Source: Opitutales bacterium
GTDB lineage: Bacteria > Verrucomicrobiota > Verrucomicrobiia > Opitutales > Opitutaceae
Direction: 5' to 3'
NCBI GenBank assembly: GCA_018700525.1
Contig: JABITN010000073.1
Coordinates: 62,001 to 126,000, forward strand
DNA: 64,000 nucleotides
Each line of letters opens with the position of its first letter. Position 1 is the first letter of the stretch. A model generated the notes under the pieces. The model did no database searches. It saw only the letters and a list, made by a program, of their open reading frames with translations, and had not been told where the DNA came from. Below are positions 44,222 to 52,713 of the stretch, in pieces. The translations under genes and the position numbers were made by a program.

Positions 44222-45325
44222 CTACTTTTCGGGGAAAAGCTGGCGGATGGCGATCTCGTTGGCGGCGCAGGTGCCGCGTTCGGTTATGAGACCCGTGACG
44301 AGGCGGGCTGGGGTGACGTCGAAAGCGAAATTGGAGGCTGGCGACTCCGGAGGAGTTAGGAGGACGCGCGTGAGTTTGTTGTCGCAGAGCCCTTGGGCGT
44401 ATTTGACTTCTTCGTCACCGCGTTGCTCGATGGGAATCTCGGCGACGCCGTCGCGAATCTCCCAGTCGAAGGTCGATGAGGGAAGGGCTACGTAAAACGG
44501 GACGTCGTTGTCTTGGGCGGCGAGCGCTTTTAGATAGGTTCCGATCTTATTGGCGACGTCGCCGGAAACGGCGGTGCGATCAGTACCGGTTATGACCAGG
44601 TCGACCATGGCATGCTGCATCAAGTGACCTCCCACATTGTCGGCAATGATTGTATGGGGAACGCCATGTTGAGCTAATTCCCAAGCGGTTAGGCGGGCTC
44701 CTTGATTTCGGGGACGTGTTTCGTCGACGTAGACGTGGACGGGAATTCCGGAATCGTGGGCAGCGTAAATGGGAGCGGTGGCGGATCCGTGGTCGACGAA
44801 AGCGAGCCAGCCAGCATTGCAGTGAGTGAGGATGTTTATCGGTTGGCCTGGTTTCGCTTTGCTTATTTCGCGAATGATCTCGAGACCGTGCAGGCCTATT
44901 CGCTGACAGAAGGCCACGTCTTCGTCTGCGATCGCTTTTGCTGTTTCCAAAGAGATTCGTATTTTCGCTTCGATTGATTCGGCCTGTTCGATGGCATTCA
45001 TTTGCCGATCGAGGGCCCAGACGAGGTTCACTGCGGTTGGACGGGTGGATTTGAGCTGTTCGTATGAGCTTTTCAAGGACTTCTGGAAATCGATCGTTTG
45101 CGAGGCCTCTAGGCAGGCGAGGTACATTCCGAATCCAGCGGCAGCTCCGATGAGGCCCGCTCCGCGTACATGCATGTCTTCGATGGCGATGCTCATCGTC
45201 GCGGCATCTGCGACATCTTCGATATTGAACTCGTGAGGCAGGTTTCGCTGGTCGATGATTTGGACGATCGCGTCATCGTTTTCCTTGAGCCAAATCGTGC
45301 GGTAGGGCATGCTGTTTACGTTCAT
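44222..45325 (-). CDS. mtnA: S-methyl-5-thioribose-1-phosphate isomerase (eIF2B-like)
   Basis: A 367-residue aldose-ketose isomerase of the methionine salvage pathway (methylthioribose-1-P to methylthioribulose-1-P). Conserved: RGAGLIGAAAGFGMY (substrate loop), catalytic C169 in NILTHCNAGWLA, YVDETRPRNQGARLTAWEL, and D249 in ITGTDRTAVSGDVANKIG. Start at 45325 gives MNVNSMPYRTIWL, matching the family's MKVNGxxYRTIW; upstream ATG at 45343 is possible. Other salvage genes are absent nearby, though an omega-amidase is 11 kb away. Cytoplasmic. Confidence 0.9.
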   Translation of the reverse strand: MNVNSMPYRTIWLKENDDAIVQIIDQRNLPHEFNIEDVADAATMSIAIEDMHVRGAGLIGAAAGFGMYLACLEASQTIDFQKSLKSSYEQLKSTRPTAVNLVWALDRQMNAIEQAESIEAKIRISLETAKAIADEDVAFCQRIGLHGLEIIREISKAKPGQPINILTHCNAGWLAFVDHGSATAPIYAAHDSGIPVHVYVDETRPRNQGARLTAWELAQHGVPHTIIADNVGGHLMQHAMVDLVITGTDRTAVSGDVANKIGTYLKALAAQDNDVPFYVALPSSTFDWEIRDGVAEIPIEQRGDEEVKYAQGLCDNKLTRVLLTPPESPASNFAFDVTPARLVTGLITERGTCAANEIAIRQLFPEK

Positions 45326-45412
45326 GGCACGAGAAAGTATCAAGGCTGAGAAGTTGGCAAGCGGCAGATTCGCATAGTGCGCGTTGGAGGGTTTCTAATC
45401 CTTTTCGATTGA

Positions 45413-45443
45413 TTGTCTAATAATACCAAATTTCGAGTAAAAT
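45413..45443 (+). promoter_or_regulatory. Candidate promoter for the ebo operon
   Basis: TTGTCT (45413-45418) and TAAAAT (45438-45443), 19 bases apart, lie in an AT-rich stretch 130 bases before the first operon ATG, in the divergent gap with mtnA. Spacing is 1-2 bases longer than ideal. Confidence 0.25.
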
Positions 45444-45571
45444 CTACTAGCCGCCTCCTCCTGAGTGGGGTGCGCTTGATTAGGTGCTTGGGAAGGTTTA
45501 ACATCGGTTTAAGCTCGCCTAGGTTCTCAGCCGCAACAGACTTTCCAGGTTTTTTCGAAAACAGCCCTAAA

Positions 45572-45844
45572 ATGAAACCTAAAAACAAGCAGAATACCGT
45601 GGATCTCTATTACATGGAAGCCCGGTCAAAGCTGATCGATATCGCAGCATTCATGGATCGCGTCGAGCGCGATGGATTCACTGACGATTTCAGGTACTTG
45701 GCGTTTAAGGATGCTCTAAAGGAGCTCGATTCGGATAACAGGACTCGGAAGGTTTTGCTGAGCTTGAGCGATCCAACAAAAGAATTGATCCCAGTCGCCA
45801 CCACTAAGGCAGCTTGCGGAGCTTGGCCCGATAAACCGCAATGA
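45572..45844 (+). CDS. Small conserved-looking protein at the head of the ebo operon (EboA position)
   Basis: A 90-residue soluble protein, probably helical: YYMEARSKLIDIAAFMDRVE, then FRYLAFKDALKELDSDNRTR and a C-terminal LSDPTKELIPVATTK. The ATG at 45572 is chosen; the frame is open to 45413 but the extra 53 residues are low in structure. Its TGA overlaps the ATG of eboB (ATGA), so the two are translationally coupled. It holds the place of EboA, yet is far shorter than cyanobacterial EboA, and I cannot confirm homology by eye. Function unknown. Confidence 0.75.
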   Translation: MKPKNKQNTVDLYYMEARSKLIDIAAFMDRVERDGFTDDFRYLAFKDALKELDSDNRTRKVLLSLSDPTKELIPVATTKAACGAWPDKPQ

Positions 45845-46647
45845 GATACATCGAACCACACGCTCATATGGTCAGTCGGACGACTGACGACTACATGGCA
45901 ATGGTTGTCGCCGGTTGCAAAGCGGTCTGCGAACCGGCTTTTTGGGCCGGATTCGACCGGAGCTCGGCCCACGGATTTTACGACTATTTTTGTCAGCTTA
46001 CGGATTATGAACCGAAGCGAGCTGCCAAATTCGGTCTGCCTCATTTTTCCTGGCTTTGCATCAATCCCAAGGAGTCGGAGGATATCAAGTTGGCTGAAGA
46101 CGTGATCGCTTTGATACCGGAGTTTCTGAAGCGGGACAATGTCCTGGGAATTGGCGAAATCGGTTTAAACAAAAACAGCCGGAACGAGATGACCATTCTC
46201 GAAAAGCACGTGAACTTGGCTGCCGAATACGATCAATTGATCCTCGTGCACACGCCTCACCTTGAGGACAAATTGAAAGGGACTCAGCTGATCGTCGACA
46301 TGATCAAGAGCGATTCGCGTATCGATCCCGGCAAAGTCCTGATCGATCACTTGGAAGAGCATACGGCAAAAATCGTGATGGATGCTGGCTTCTGGGGTGG
46401 ATTAACCTTGTATCCGGAATCCAAGTGCACATCGCCTCGCGCAGTTGACATTATAGAAACCTATGGAGGTGATCGCCTGTGGATGAATTCTGCCTGCGAT
46501 TGGGGCGTGAGCGTTCCTTTGGCGGTGCCATACGCTGCGCAAGAAATGCGTCGCCGTGGTTACGATGACGAGACGCTCGATCAAGTATTCTATCAGAACC
46601 CGGTTAGATTTCTGAGTCAGAGTCCTAACTTCAATATTGGGAAATAG
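45841..46647 (+). CDS. eboB: EboB: TatD-like metal-dependent hydrolase
   Basis: A 268-residue TatD-family TIM-barrel hydrolase of the Ebo type. Metal sites: EPHAHM (the H-x-H pair, 7-9), GIGEIGLNKNSRNEM with the bridging Glu, VHTPH and IDHLEEHT histidines, and a final SACDWG Asp. The N-terminal MRYIEPHAHMVSRTTDDYMA is characteristic of EboB rather than of DNase TatD. Overlaps the preceding small gene by four bases and is followed by eboE after 57 bases. In cyanobacteria ebo genes are required to move scytonemin precursors to the periplasm; the EboB reaction is unknown. Confidence 0.88.
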   Translation: MRYIEPHAHMVSRTTDDYMAMVVAGCKAVCEPAFWAGFDRSSAHGFYDYFCQLTDYEPKRAAKFGLPHFSWLCINPKESEDIKLAEDVIALIPEFLKRDNVLGIGEIGLNKNSRNEMTILEKHVNLAAEYDQLILVHTPHLEDKLKGTQLIVDMIKSDSRIDPGKVLIDHLEEHTAKIVMDAGFWGGLTLYPESKCTSPRAVDIIETYGGDRLWMNSACDWGVSVPLAVPYAAQEMRRRGYDDETLDQVFYQNPVRFLSQSPNFNIGK

Positions 46648-46704
46648 AGGAATTGTTTTCGCATTAACTGCCCGGCTTGGCGCGATTGACGGCCCTACTA
46701 TTTA

Positions 46705-47880
46705 ATGAAACTAGCGAACAATAGTCATTTAGCATATTGCACGAATATTCACCGAGGCAGCTCTTGGGCGGAGACGCTTGATTCGCTCGATCGGTATACG
46801 ATGAAGGTACGCGATCGCGTGTGTCCTGACGATGAATACGCTATTGGCTTAAGGTTGAGCGCATCGGCAGCCAAGCAGCTTTCGGACAGCGCGACTTTAT
46901 TGGAGTTTCAGCGTTGGTTGGAGAAGCGGAAGTGCTACGTGTTTACAATCAATGGATTTCCTTACGGTGATTTTCACGGCACGCGCGTGAAAGAAGCGGT
47001 CTATCGTCCGGACTGGACCTCGCCTGATCGCGTTGAATACACTAAGTCGCTCTTCGACCTGCTCTGTCAGATTGCGCCTCCGGGGAGGGAAGCGAGTGTC
47101 AGTACGGTCCCAGGGTCGTTTAAGCGATTCATTACGAGCGAAGACCAATTAGTGGCGATGCGAAAGAACTTGGCAGAGTGTGCCTGGCACATCGATGCCT
47201 TGAGCTCGAAAACCGGGCGGGATCTTCACATGGGATTAGAGCCGGAGCCTTTGTGCTTATTCGAAACGAGCGCTGAAACGGTTTCTTTCTTCGATGCATT
47301 GCTTTCGGCAGAGGTCGGAGAGAAGGACGTTTTACTCAAGCGCCTCGGGGTGAATTACGATGCTTGTCACTTGGCTGTCGAATACGAAACGGCTGAGGAG
47401 TCTTTGGGTCGTTTGGTCGACAACGGGATTCGGATCAGCAAGATTCACTTAAGTTCGGCCCTGAAGGTTTCCGATTTTTCCGATGCTACATTGAAAACCT
47501 TGGAAGGCTTTTGCGAGGAAGTGTACTTGCATCAAGTGGTTGCCCGAACGGGTACGGATCCATTGGTTCGATACGAAGATCTCGATGTGGCGTTGGCTGC
47601 GAGAAAAAGCGGCGAGGATCAGGCGGAGGAGTGGCGTATCCATTTCCACATTCCTTTGCATAGTTCGCCGGGAGCTCCTCTGGAGTCGACTAGCGATCAA
47701 ATTTCCAGCATTCTCGATTTAGTGAAAGGGAGTCCTGACATGTGCCGTCATTTCGAGATGGAGACCTACACTTGGGAAGTATTGCCGGGGGGATTGGGCG
47801 CTGTGGACGTGGTAGACCAGCTCGTTCGCGAGTATGATTGGACCTTGGGCGAATTCGATATCCGCGGACTGCGGGGATAG
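46705..47880 (+). CDS. eboE: EboE: metabolite traffic protein (TIM-barrel isomerase-like)
   Basis: A 391-residue xylose-isomerase-like TIM barrel of the EboE family. Family signatures: LAYCTNIHRGSSWAETLDSL at the N-terminus, CYVFTINGFPYGDFHGTRVK, LHMGLEPEPLCLFETSAETV (metal Glu), LGVNYDACHLAVEYE (Asp/His), and MCRHFEMETYTWEVLP near the C-terminus. Cytoplasmic. Sits between eboB and eboC. Its role in the Ebo pathway is not known biochemically; isomerase or C-C bond chemistry on a small metabolite is suggested by the fold. Confidence 0.9.
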   Translation: MKLANNSHLAYCTNIHRGSSWAETLDSLDRYTMKVRDRVCPDDEYAIGLRLSASAAKQLSDSATLLEFQRWLEKRKCYVFTINGFPYGDFHGTRVKEAVYRPDWTSPDRVEYTKSLFDLLCQIAPPGREASVSTVPGSFKRFITSEDQLVAMRKNLAECAWHIDALSSKTGRDLHMGLEPEPLCLFETSAETVSFFDALLSAEVGEKDVLLKRLGVNYDACHLAVEYETAEESLGRLVDNGIRISKIHLSSALKVSDFSDATLKTLEGFCEEVYLHQVVARTGTDPLVRYEDLDVALAARKSGEDQAEEWRIHFHIPLHSSPGAPLESTSDQISSILDLVKGSPDMCRHFEMETYTWEVLPGGLGAVDVVDQLVREYDWTLGEFDIRGLRG

Positions 47881-48041
47881 GGATGCATGGTTTTTCGTCC
47901 GTAGGGTCGGCTCATGCTCTGTTCCGCGTTGGATGTTCCGTCTTAACTGTGCGGCGCAAGCACCGGCCTTGGATCGGGGTGAATGGACGGGGTTAGAAAA
48001 AAGTGCTCGCCCGGCGGCGAATAGCGCTTTGGCTAGACCTC

Positions 48042-48902
48042 ATGGTTAAGGGTCGAGCATTGTTGGTCTTAGGACGCGTATCGAACTTGAGTACGGTTTG
48101 GTCGAATTGCTTGTGCGCCTGGATTTTGTCGGGCGGTGGTTCAAATTCAGTTTTCGCGAGTTTGTTGATTGGCTTGAGTTTTCTGTACGTTGGCGGGATG
48201 TACTTAAATGACTACTGCGATGCGGGCTTCGATCGGGAGTACCGTCCGGAACGTCCGATTCCGTCGGGACAGATTCAGCAAAAAACAGTGCTGACCCTGA
48301 CATTGTTATTTTTCGTCCTTGGACTAGCAGCGATCTCTTGGACCGGGATTGAATCAGCGATATATGCGGTCATTTTGATCGGATTGATCGTCGCGTACAA
48401 CCTTGTCCATAAGAAGACGACTTTGGGGATACCTTTGATGGGAGCTTGCCGGACGGGAGTTTATCTCGTTGTGGGAGCCGCTGGCGTTGGGGGACTTGTT
48501 GCTCCGATATACTGGGCCGGCGGTTTGATGTTTTCGTATGTTATCGGGATTACGAGCCTGGCGCGAACGGAATCGAATCTGGAAGCGAATTCGTGTGCGG
48601 GCTTAGCGATGATCGCCGCCCCGCTGGTCGGAGCGGTTTGCCTCGCTAATCCGGAGTTCGACACTGCGTTTACAGGCGGGATTCTAATGGCGGTTGGGTG
48701 GATGCTTTGGGCCCTTTTCAGAGCTCGCGTTGGAGGAAAGCTGATCGTCGGCAAGATGATTGGGCCCCTTTTGGCAGGGATTTGCCTGATCGATTTAGCG
48801 ATTATCGCTGCTGAGGATAAATTTTCTTTAACCGTAGGAGGAATTCTGCTGGCGTTTTTCGTGATCGCATTGATCGCCCAACGTCGTATCCCTGCGACCT
48901 GA
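48042..48902 (+). CDS. eboC: EboC: UbiA-family prenyltransferase-like membrane protein
   Basis: A 286-residue UbiA-fold membrane protein with about 8-9 helices. LGRVSNLSTVWSN opens the family core; the first Asp-rich motif is NDYCDAGFD (56-64) followed by REYRPERPIPSGQI; the second loop (LARTESN) is less Asp-rich than in true prenyltransferases, as usual in EboC. ATG at 48042 is preferred over a GTG at 48003. Twelve bases separate it from eboD. Thought to handle a prenylated or hydrophobic intermediate in the membrane; its substrate is not established. Confidence 0.9.
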   Translation: MVKGRALLVLGRVSNLSTVWSNCLCAWILSGGGSNSVFASLLIGLSFLYVGGMYLNDYCDAGFDREYRPERPIPSGQIQQKTVLTLTLLFFVLGLAAISWTGIESAIYAVILIGLIVAYNLVHKKTTLGIPLMGACRTGVYLVVGAAGVGGLVAPIYWAGGLMFSYVIGITSLARTESNLEANSCAGLAMIAAPLVGAVCLANPEFDTAFTGGILMAVGWMLWALFRARVGGKLIVGKMIGPLLAGICLIDLAIIAAEDKFSLTVGGILLAFFVIALIAQRRIPAT

Positions 48903-48913
48903 TTTTCGTTTCC

Positions 48914-50077
48914 ATGTCTGATTTTTCCCACATCGAGTATCCGATTTCCATTCCGTATCAACTCCGGGTCTATTTTACAAAACACGCTTTCGACGTGAGC
49001 AATCCCTTGTTTCGCGACTTGGCGTGTTCGAGGGAAAGCGGCAATCGCCGCAAAGTACTGTTTTATGTGGATGAAGCGGTTAGTCAGGCGACTCCGGGTC
49101 TGGTAGATCAAATCGCTGCGTATTTCGATAATTATAGCGAAGAATTGCGGTTGATGGGCGTGGAGACGCTGCATGGAGGCGAGTCGCTTAAGAACGACGA
49201 AACGTGTTTGGATCGCATTTATGGCGATATTGAAAATCGAAAGATTTGCCGTCACAGCTACATCGTTGCGATCGGTGGCGGCGCTTTGTTGGATACGGTA
49301 GGTTTTGCTGCTGCCACAGCTCATAGGGGTATTCGTCATTTCAGATTTCCGACCACGACTTTGGGGCAGGCGGATGCAGGAGTGGGAGTCAAAAATGGAG
49401 TGAACTTCAATCGGAAGAAGAACTTCGTAGGAGCGTTTGCACCCCCATTCGCGGTGATCAATGATTTCAGCTTTCTTGAGACCTTGCCTGAAGTGCATTT
49501 GCGCAATGGTTACATCGAAGCGATTAAAGTGGCTCTGATTCGCGATGCGAAATTCTTCGATTGGATCGAAGCCAATGCGGAAGGGCTCAATCGTTTTGAG
49601 CCGGCCGCAATGCAAGAGATCATCCATCGTTGCGCGGAGCACCACGTTGCCCATATCGCAACCTCTGGAGACCCATTCGAAATGGGATCGGTTCGTCCAT
49701 TGGATTTTGGGCATTGGGCGGCCCACAAACTCGAGCAGCTTTCGGAATTCGTGCTTTCCCATGGCGAGGCCGTGGCTATTGGTATCGCGATCGACACTTT
49801 GTACTCGGAGAAAATGGGTTACTTGGATGAGGGCTGCTCAAACCGTATCCTCTCGTTGCTCAAGCAATTGAATTTCGAGACCTACTCGGATCAACTGGAG
49901 CGTCGCAATGGAAGCGGTTACCCGTACGTATTGGAAGGGTTGGAGGAGTTTCGCGAACATTTGGGCGGCCTACTCACCATAACGTTGCTAAAGAAAATCG
50001 GAGCGCGGTTCGAGGTTCACGAAATGGATACGAATGTTGTCCTCAAGTCGATAAATCGACTCAAAGAGTTTGCCTAA
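48914..50077 (+). CDS. eboD: EboD: 3-dehydroquinate synthase-like sugar phosphate cyclase
   Basis: A 387-residue member of the dehydroquinate synthase superfamily. NAD site AIGGGALLDTVGFAAATAHR, then FPTTTLGQADAGVGVKNGVN (substrate Lys/Asn), NFVGAFAPPFAVINDFSFLE, and zinc ligands in DFGHWAAHKLEQL and LSHGEAVAIGIAIDT. It is not a shikimate-pathway AroB by context: within the ebo operon and of the EboD subgroup, which probably cyclises a C7 or similar sugar phosphate. It overlaps the possible upstream start of eboF by a few bases; spacing to the chosen eboF start is 7 bases. Confidence 0.92.
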   Translation: MSDFSHIEYPISIPYQLRVYFTKHAFDVSNPLFRDLACSRESGNRRKVLFYVDEAVSQATPGLVDQIAAYFDNYSEELRLMGVETLHGGESLKNDETCLDRIYGDIENRKICRHSYIVAIGGGALLDTVGFAAATAHRGIRHFRFPTTTLGQADAGVGVKNGVNFNRKKNFVGAFAPPFAVINDFSFLETLPEVHLRNGYIEAIKVALIRDAKFFDWIEANAEGLNRFEPAAMQEIIHRCAEHHVAHIATSGDPFEMGSVRPLDFGHWAAHKLEQLSEFVLSHGEAVAIGIAIDTLYSEKMGYLDEGCSNRILSLLKQLNFETYSDQLERRNGSGYPYVLEGLEEFREHLGGLLTITLLKKIGARFEVHEMDTNVVLKSINRLKEFA

Positions 50078-50084
50078 TCTTCGG

Positions 50085-51452
50085 ATGCAACGGACAGCCG
50101 TCATCAATGTCGTAGGACTGACCTCTTCGCTAATTGGAGAATCTACGCCTAAAATTCAGGCATTCGCGTCCCGCAATCGCCAGAAGAGCGTCAAGCCGGC
50201 TTTCCCTGCGGTAACGTGTACTGCCCAGTCGAATATCGTTACCGGGTGTCCGGCTTCCGAGCACGGAGCGGTTGGCAATGGTTGGTACAATCGAGATTAC
50301 AGCGAAGTCCATTTTTGGAAGCAGTCGAACCCGATCGTTAAAGGGCTAAAGATTTGGGATGAGCTGAAGGGGCTGAATCCGTCCTTTACCTGCGCGAAGA
50401 TGTTCTGGTGGTACAATATGTATTCGTCGGTCGATTATTCGATAACTCCGCGCCCGATGTATCCAGCGGATGGACGCAAATTTTTCGATGTTTACACCCA
50501 TCCTATGGAAATGGGAGCTAAGATCAAAAAGGACATTGGCGACTTTCCGTTTCAAACATTCTGGGGACCGCGAGCGGGCATCGGTTCCTCGCAGTGGATT
50601 GCCGAGTCGACGAAATGGGTTGAGGAGAAGCATGAGCCTACCTTGAACCTTATCTATTTGCCGCATCTCGATTATAATTTGCAACGTTTGGGACCGTCGC
50701 ACCCCGATATCAAGACGGATCTCGAAGAGATCGATCAGGTTGTCGGCGATCTGATTTCCTTCTTCGAAGCGCGAGCTGTTAAGGTTGTCTTGCTTTCGGA
50801 ATACGGAATTAGCGATGTAGATCGGCCGATACATATCAATCGTGTTTTGCGAGAGAAGGGGTGGATCACGACCAAAGACGAATTGGGCTTGGAGCAATTG
50901 GATTGCGGCGCGAGTCAGGCTTTCGCGGTCGCTGATCACCAAGTAGCCCATGTTTACGTGAATGATGAGAGCATTCGCGGCGAGGTTCACGCGGCTCTAG
51001 AAGCGATCCCGGGCATTGAGTCTGTTCTCGACGAAGTGGGTAAACGAGAGATGGGAATCAACCATGAGCGATCCGGCGATTTCGTTGTCATTTCCGATCA
51101 GCGGAGCTGGTTTACCTACTACTACTGGCTTGATGATGGGGTCGCGCCCGATTTCGCCCGTTGCGTGGATATTCACCGGAAGGTCGGATATGATCCGGTC
51201 GAGTTGTTTATCAATCCGAAGCTAAAGCTCCCGGTTTTGAAAATCGTAAAATTTCTTTTGAAAAAGAAGCTTGGTTTTCGAGGGTTGCTGGACGTGATTC
51301 CGTTGGATGCTTCCCTCGTGAAAGGTTCCCATGGACGAATACCTGAAAGCCAAGACGAATGGCCGGTTGTTATTTCACCTGATTCGCTGAACGGGATTTC
51401 CAAATCTACTGATCTTTATGGTGTGATTCGAAAAATGGTGGTTGAAGGGTGA
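50085..51452 (+). CDS. eboF: EboF: alkaline phosphatase-superfamily nucleotide pyrophosphatase-like protein
   Basis: A 455-residue alkaline phosphatase-superfamily protein of the NPP type. MQRTAVINVVGLTSSLIGES starts the fold; the nucleophile Thr is in FPAVTCTAQSNIVTGC; metal ligands appear in YLPHLDYNLQRLGP, LLSEYGISDVDRPIHINR and ADHQVAHVYV, ending PESQDEWPVVISPD. No signal peptide. ATG at 50085 fits the first strand better than the TTG at 50070. Last core ebo gene. Probably hydrolyses a phosphate ester or diphosphate of the Ebo metabolite; unproven. Confidence 0.9.
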   Translation: MQRTAVINVVGLTSSLIGESTPKIQAFASRNRQKSVKPAFPAVTCTAQSNIVTGCPASEHGAVGNGWYNRDYSEVHFWKQSNPIVKGLKIWDELKGLNPSFTCAKMFWWYNMYSSVDYSITPRPMYPADGRKFFDVYTHPMEMGAKIKKDIGDFPFQTFWGPRAGIGSSQWIAESTKWVEEKHEPTLNLIYLPHLDYNLQRLGPSHPDIKTDLEEIDQVVGDLISFFEARAVKVVLLSEYGISDVDRPIHINRVLREKGWITTKDELGLEQLDCGASQAFAVADHQVAHVYVNDESIRGEVHAALEAIPGIESVLDEVGKREMGINHERSGDFVVISDQRSWFTYYYWLDDGVAPDFARCVDIHRKVGYDPVELFINPKLKLPVLKIVKFLLKKKLGFRGLLDVIPLDASLVKGSHGRIPESQDEWPVVISPDSLNGISKSTDLYGVIRKMVVEG

Positions 51453-51485
51453 GCGTCTAATTATTGGTAGTGCCAATTGCAGAAT

Positions 51486-51511
51486 CCACGCGAGTTCCTC
51501 GCGTAGCTACG
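51486..51511. repeat. Palindromic repeat, second copy of the CCACGCGA family
   Basis: Matches 12859-12884 at 23 of 26 positions and holds a CGCGA-GTTCC-TCGCG hairpin. It lies in the frame that could extend the next gene upstream, which argues for starting that gene later, at 51605. Confidence 0.5.
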
Positions 51512-51604
51512 ATGCTGAGTGCTGTTTTGGTTCGCGATGCTCGCTATACGATAGAGCGAGAGTTTGGGTTGCTTTCGTCGCACTGGGATTCCTGTATAGA
51601 ACAA

Positions 51605-52621
51605 GTGAAAGCTATTCAAATTACTGGACCCCGCAGAGCTGAAATTATTGAGGTGGAAATGCCGAAACTGGGCGTTGGCGATGTGCGCGTCAAGTTACAG
51701 AAGACTTGTTTATGCGGGTCGGATATTCCGTTTTTCGCTTATGATCAACAGGCTCTGGCGGATGAGGGTAAACGGAATTTTTCGGGACATATCGATTATG
51801 CGCATGAGTCGGTGTACCCATTGGCGCCTGGACTATCGCTACATGAATGCGTTGGCGTTGTGGCTGAGTCGAGGTCGGAGCGATTCAAGGAGGGTGATTT
51901 CGTGCTCGCATTACCCTTTGATCAGTATGGTTTTTTCGAATACTTGACGCTGCCTGAGTCGCGAATCTTTAAATTGCCGCAAGGCTCCGTGAGTAAGGAA
52001 GAAATTCTATTGTCTCAGCCTCTCGGCACGCTTCTCTATGGGTTTCGAATGATGCCCAAGTTGGAAGGCCAAACGGTGGCGGTTGTCGGGCAAGGTCCAA
52101 TCGGACTTCTGTTTAACGCGTTGTTGAAGCGAGGAGGAGCATCGACGGTGATTGGTATCGATCGTTTTCGCAATCGACTTGAAGTAGGGGCAACGCTTGG
52201 CTCCGACAAATCGATATGTTTAGAAGAAGGATCATCGGTGGATGCAATGTCGAACCTGACGAATGGAGCGATGGCGGATATTGTAATCGAAGCGGTTGGT
52301 CACGGAGAGTTGGCTCTTGAGAGTTCCGTTGATCTGGTGCGTCAAGAAGGAACCGTGTTGGCATTTGGAGTAGTGGATACTGAATACGTAGATCGGTTTC
52401 CGCTCGGAAAAGCATTCTACAAAAACCTAACCATCAAGCATACTGTGGGAGCCAAGGACGAAGGCGATTTTCTCGCTGCCGCTGATATGATCGCCAATCG
52501 CGAGGTCGATTTAAAACCGCTCATTACCCATACACTACCGTTCGAAGAGGCTCAACGTGCCTATGAGCTATTTGTCGACCGAGAAGATAACGCTATCAAA
52601 GTGATTATCGATTTCGAGTAG
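51605..52621 (+). CDS. Medium-chain (zinc-type) alcohol dehydrogenase family protein
   Basis: A 338-residue MDR-family dehydrogenase. GTG at 51605 gives VKAIQITGPRRAEIIEVEMP, the family's first strand; the open frame back to 51464 runs across a palindromic repeat and is unlikely coding. Catalytic zinc: CLCGSD, then the H/E pair in LSLHECVGVV. The usual GHE is displaced and the four-Cys structural zinc loop is missing. Rossmann motif VAVVGQGPIGLL and IGIDRFRNRLE. It follows eboF on the same strand by 152 bases, so it may belong to the ebo transcript and act on the same metabolite. Confidence 0.88.
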   Translation: MKAIQITGPRRAEIIEVEMPKLGVGDVRVKLQKTCLCGSDIPFFAYDQQALADEGKRNFSGHIDYAHESVYPLAPGLSLHECVGVVAESRSERFKEGDFVLALPFDQYGFFEYLTLPESRIFKLPQGSVSKEEILLSQPLGTLLYGFRMMPKLEGQTVAVVGQGPIGLLFNALLKRGGASTVIGIDRFRNRLEVGATLGSDKSICLEEGSSVDAMSNLTNGAMADIVIEAVGHGELALESSVDLVRQEGTVLAFGVVDTEYVDRFPLGKAFYKNLTIKHTVGAKDEGDFLAAADMIANREVDLKPLITHTLPFEEAQRAYELFVDREDNAIKVIIDFE

Positions 52622-52713
52622 CTCGTAAGATTTGAGATCAAACGTTCAGGAGGTAGGGAGGTTCTTGGACGATTCAAATGGATGGACAATTCTGAGGGGC
52701 AAGCTCGAAGGTA

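Noticed and set aside
45413-45571. 53-codon N-terminal extension of the small ebo head protein
   Set aside because: Overlaps the candidate promoter and reads as basic low-structure sequence; the ATG at 45572 precedes the structured part.
48461-49762. 433-codon open frame antisense to eboC and eboD
   Set aside because: It runs across two well-supported genes, shows no domain or signal, and its composition (Arg, Ile, Ser, Thr-rich) is what the complement of these codons gives. A mirror frame, not a gene.
50346-50990. 214-codon antisense frame in eboF
   Set aside because: No start context or domain; overlaps a strongly supported gene.
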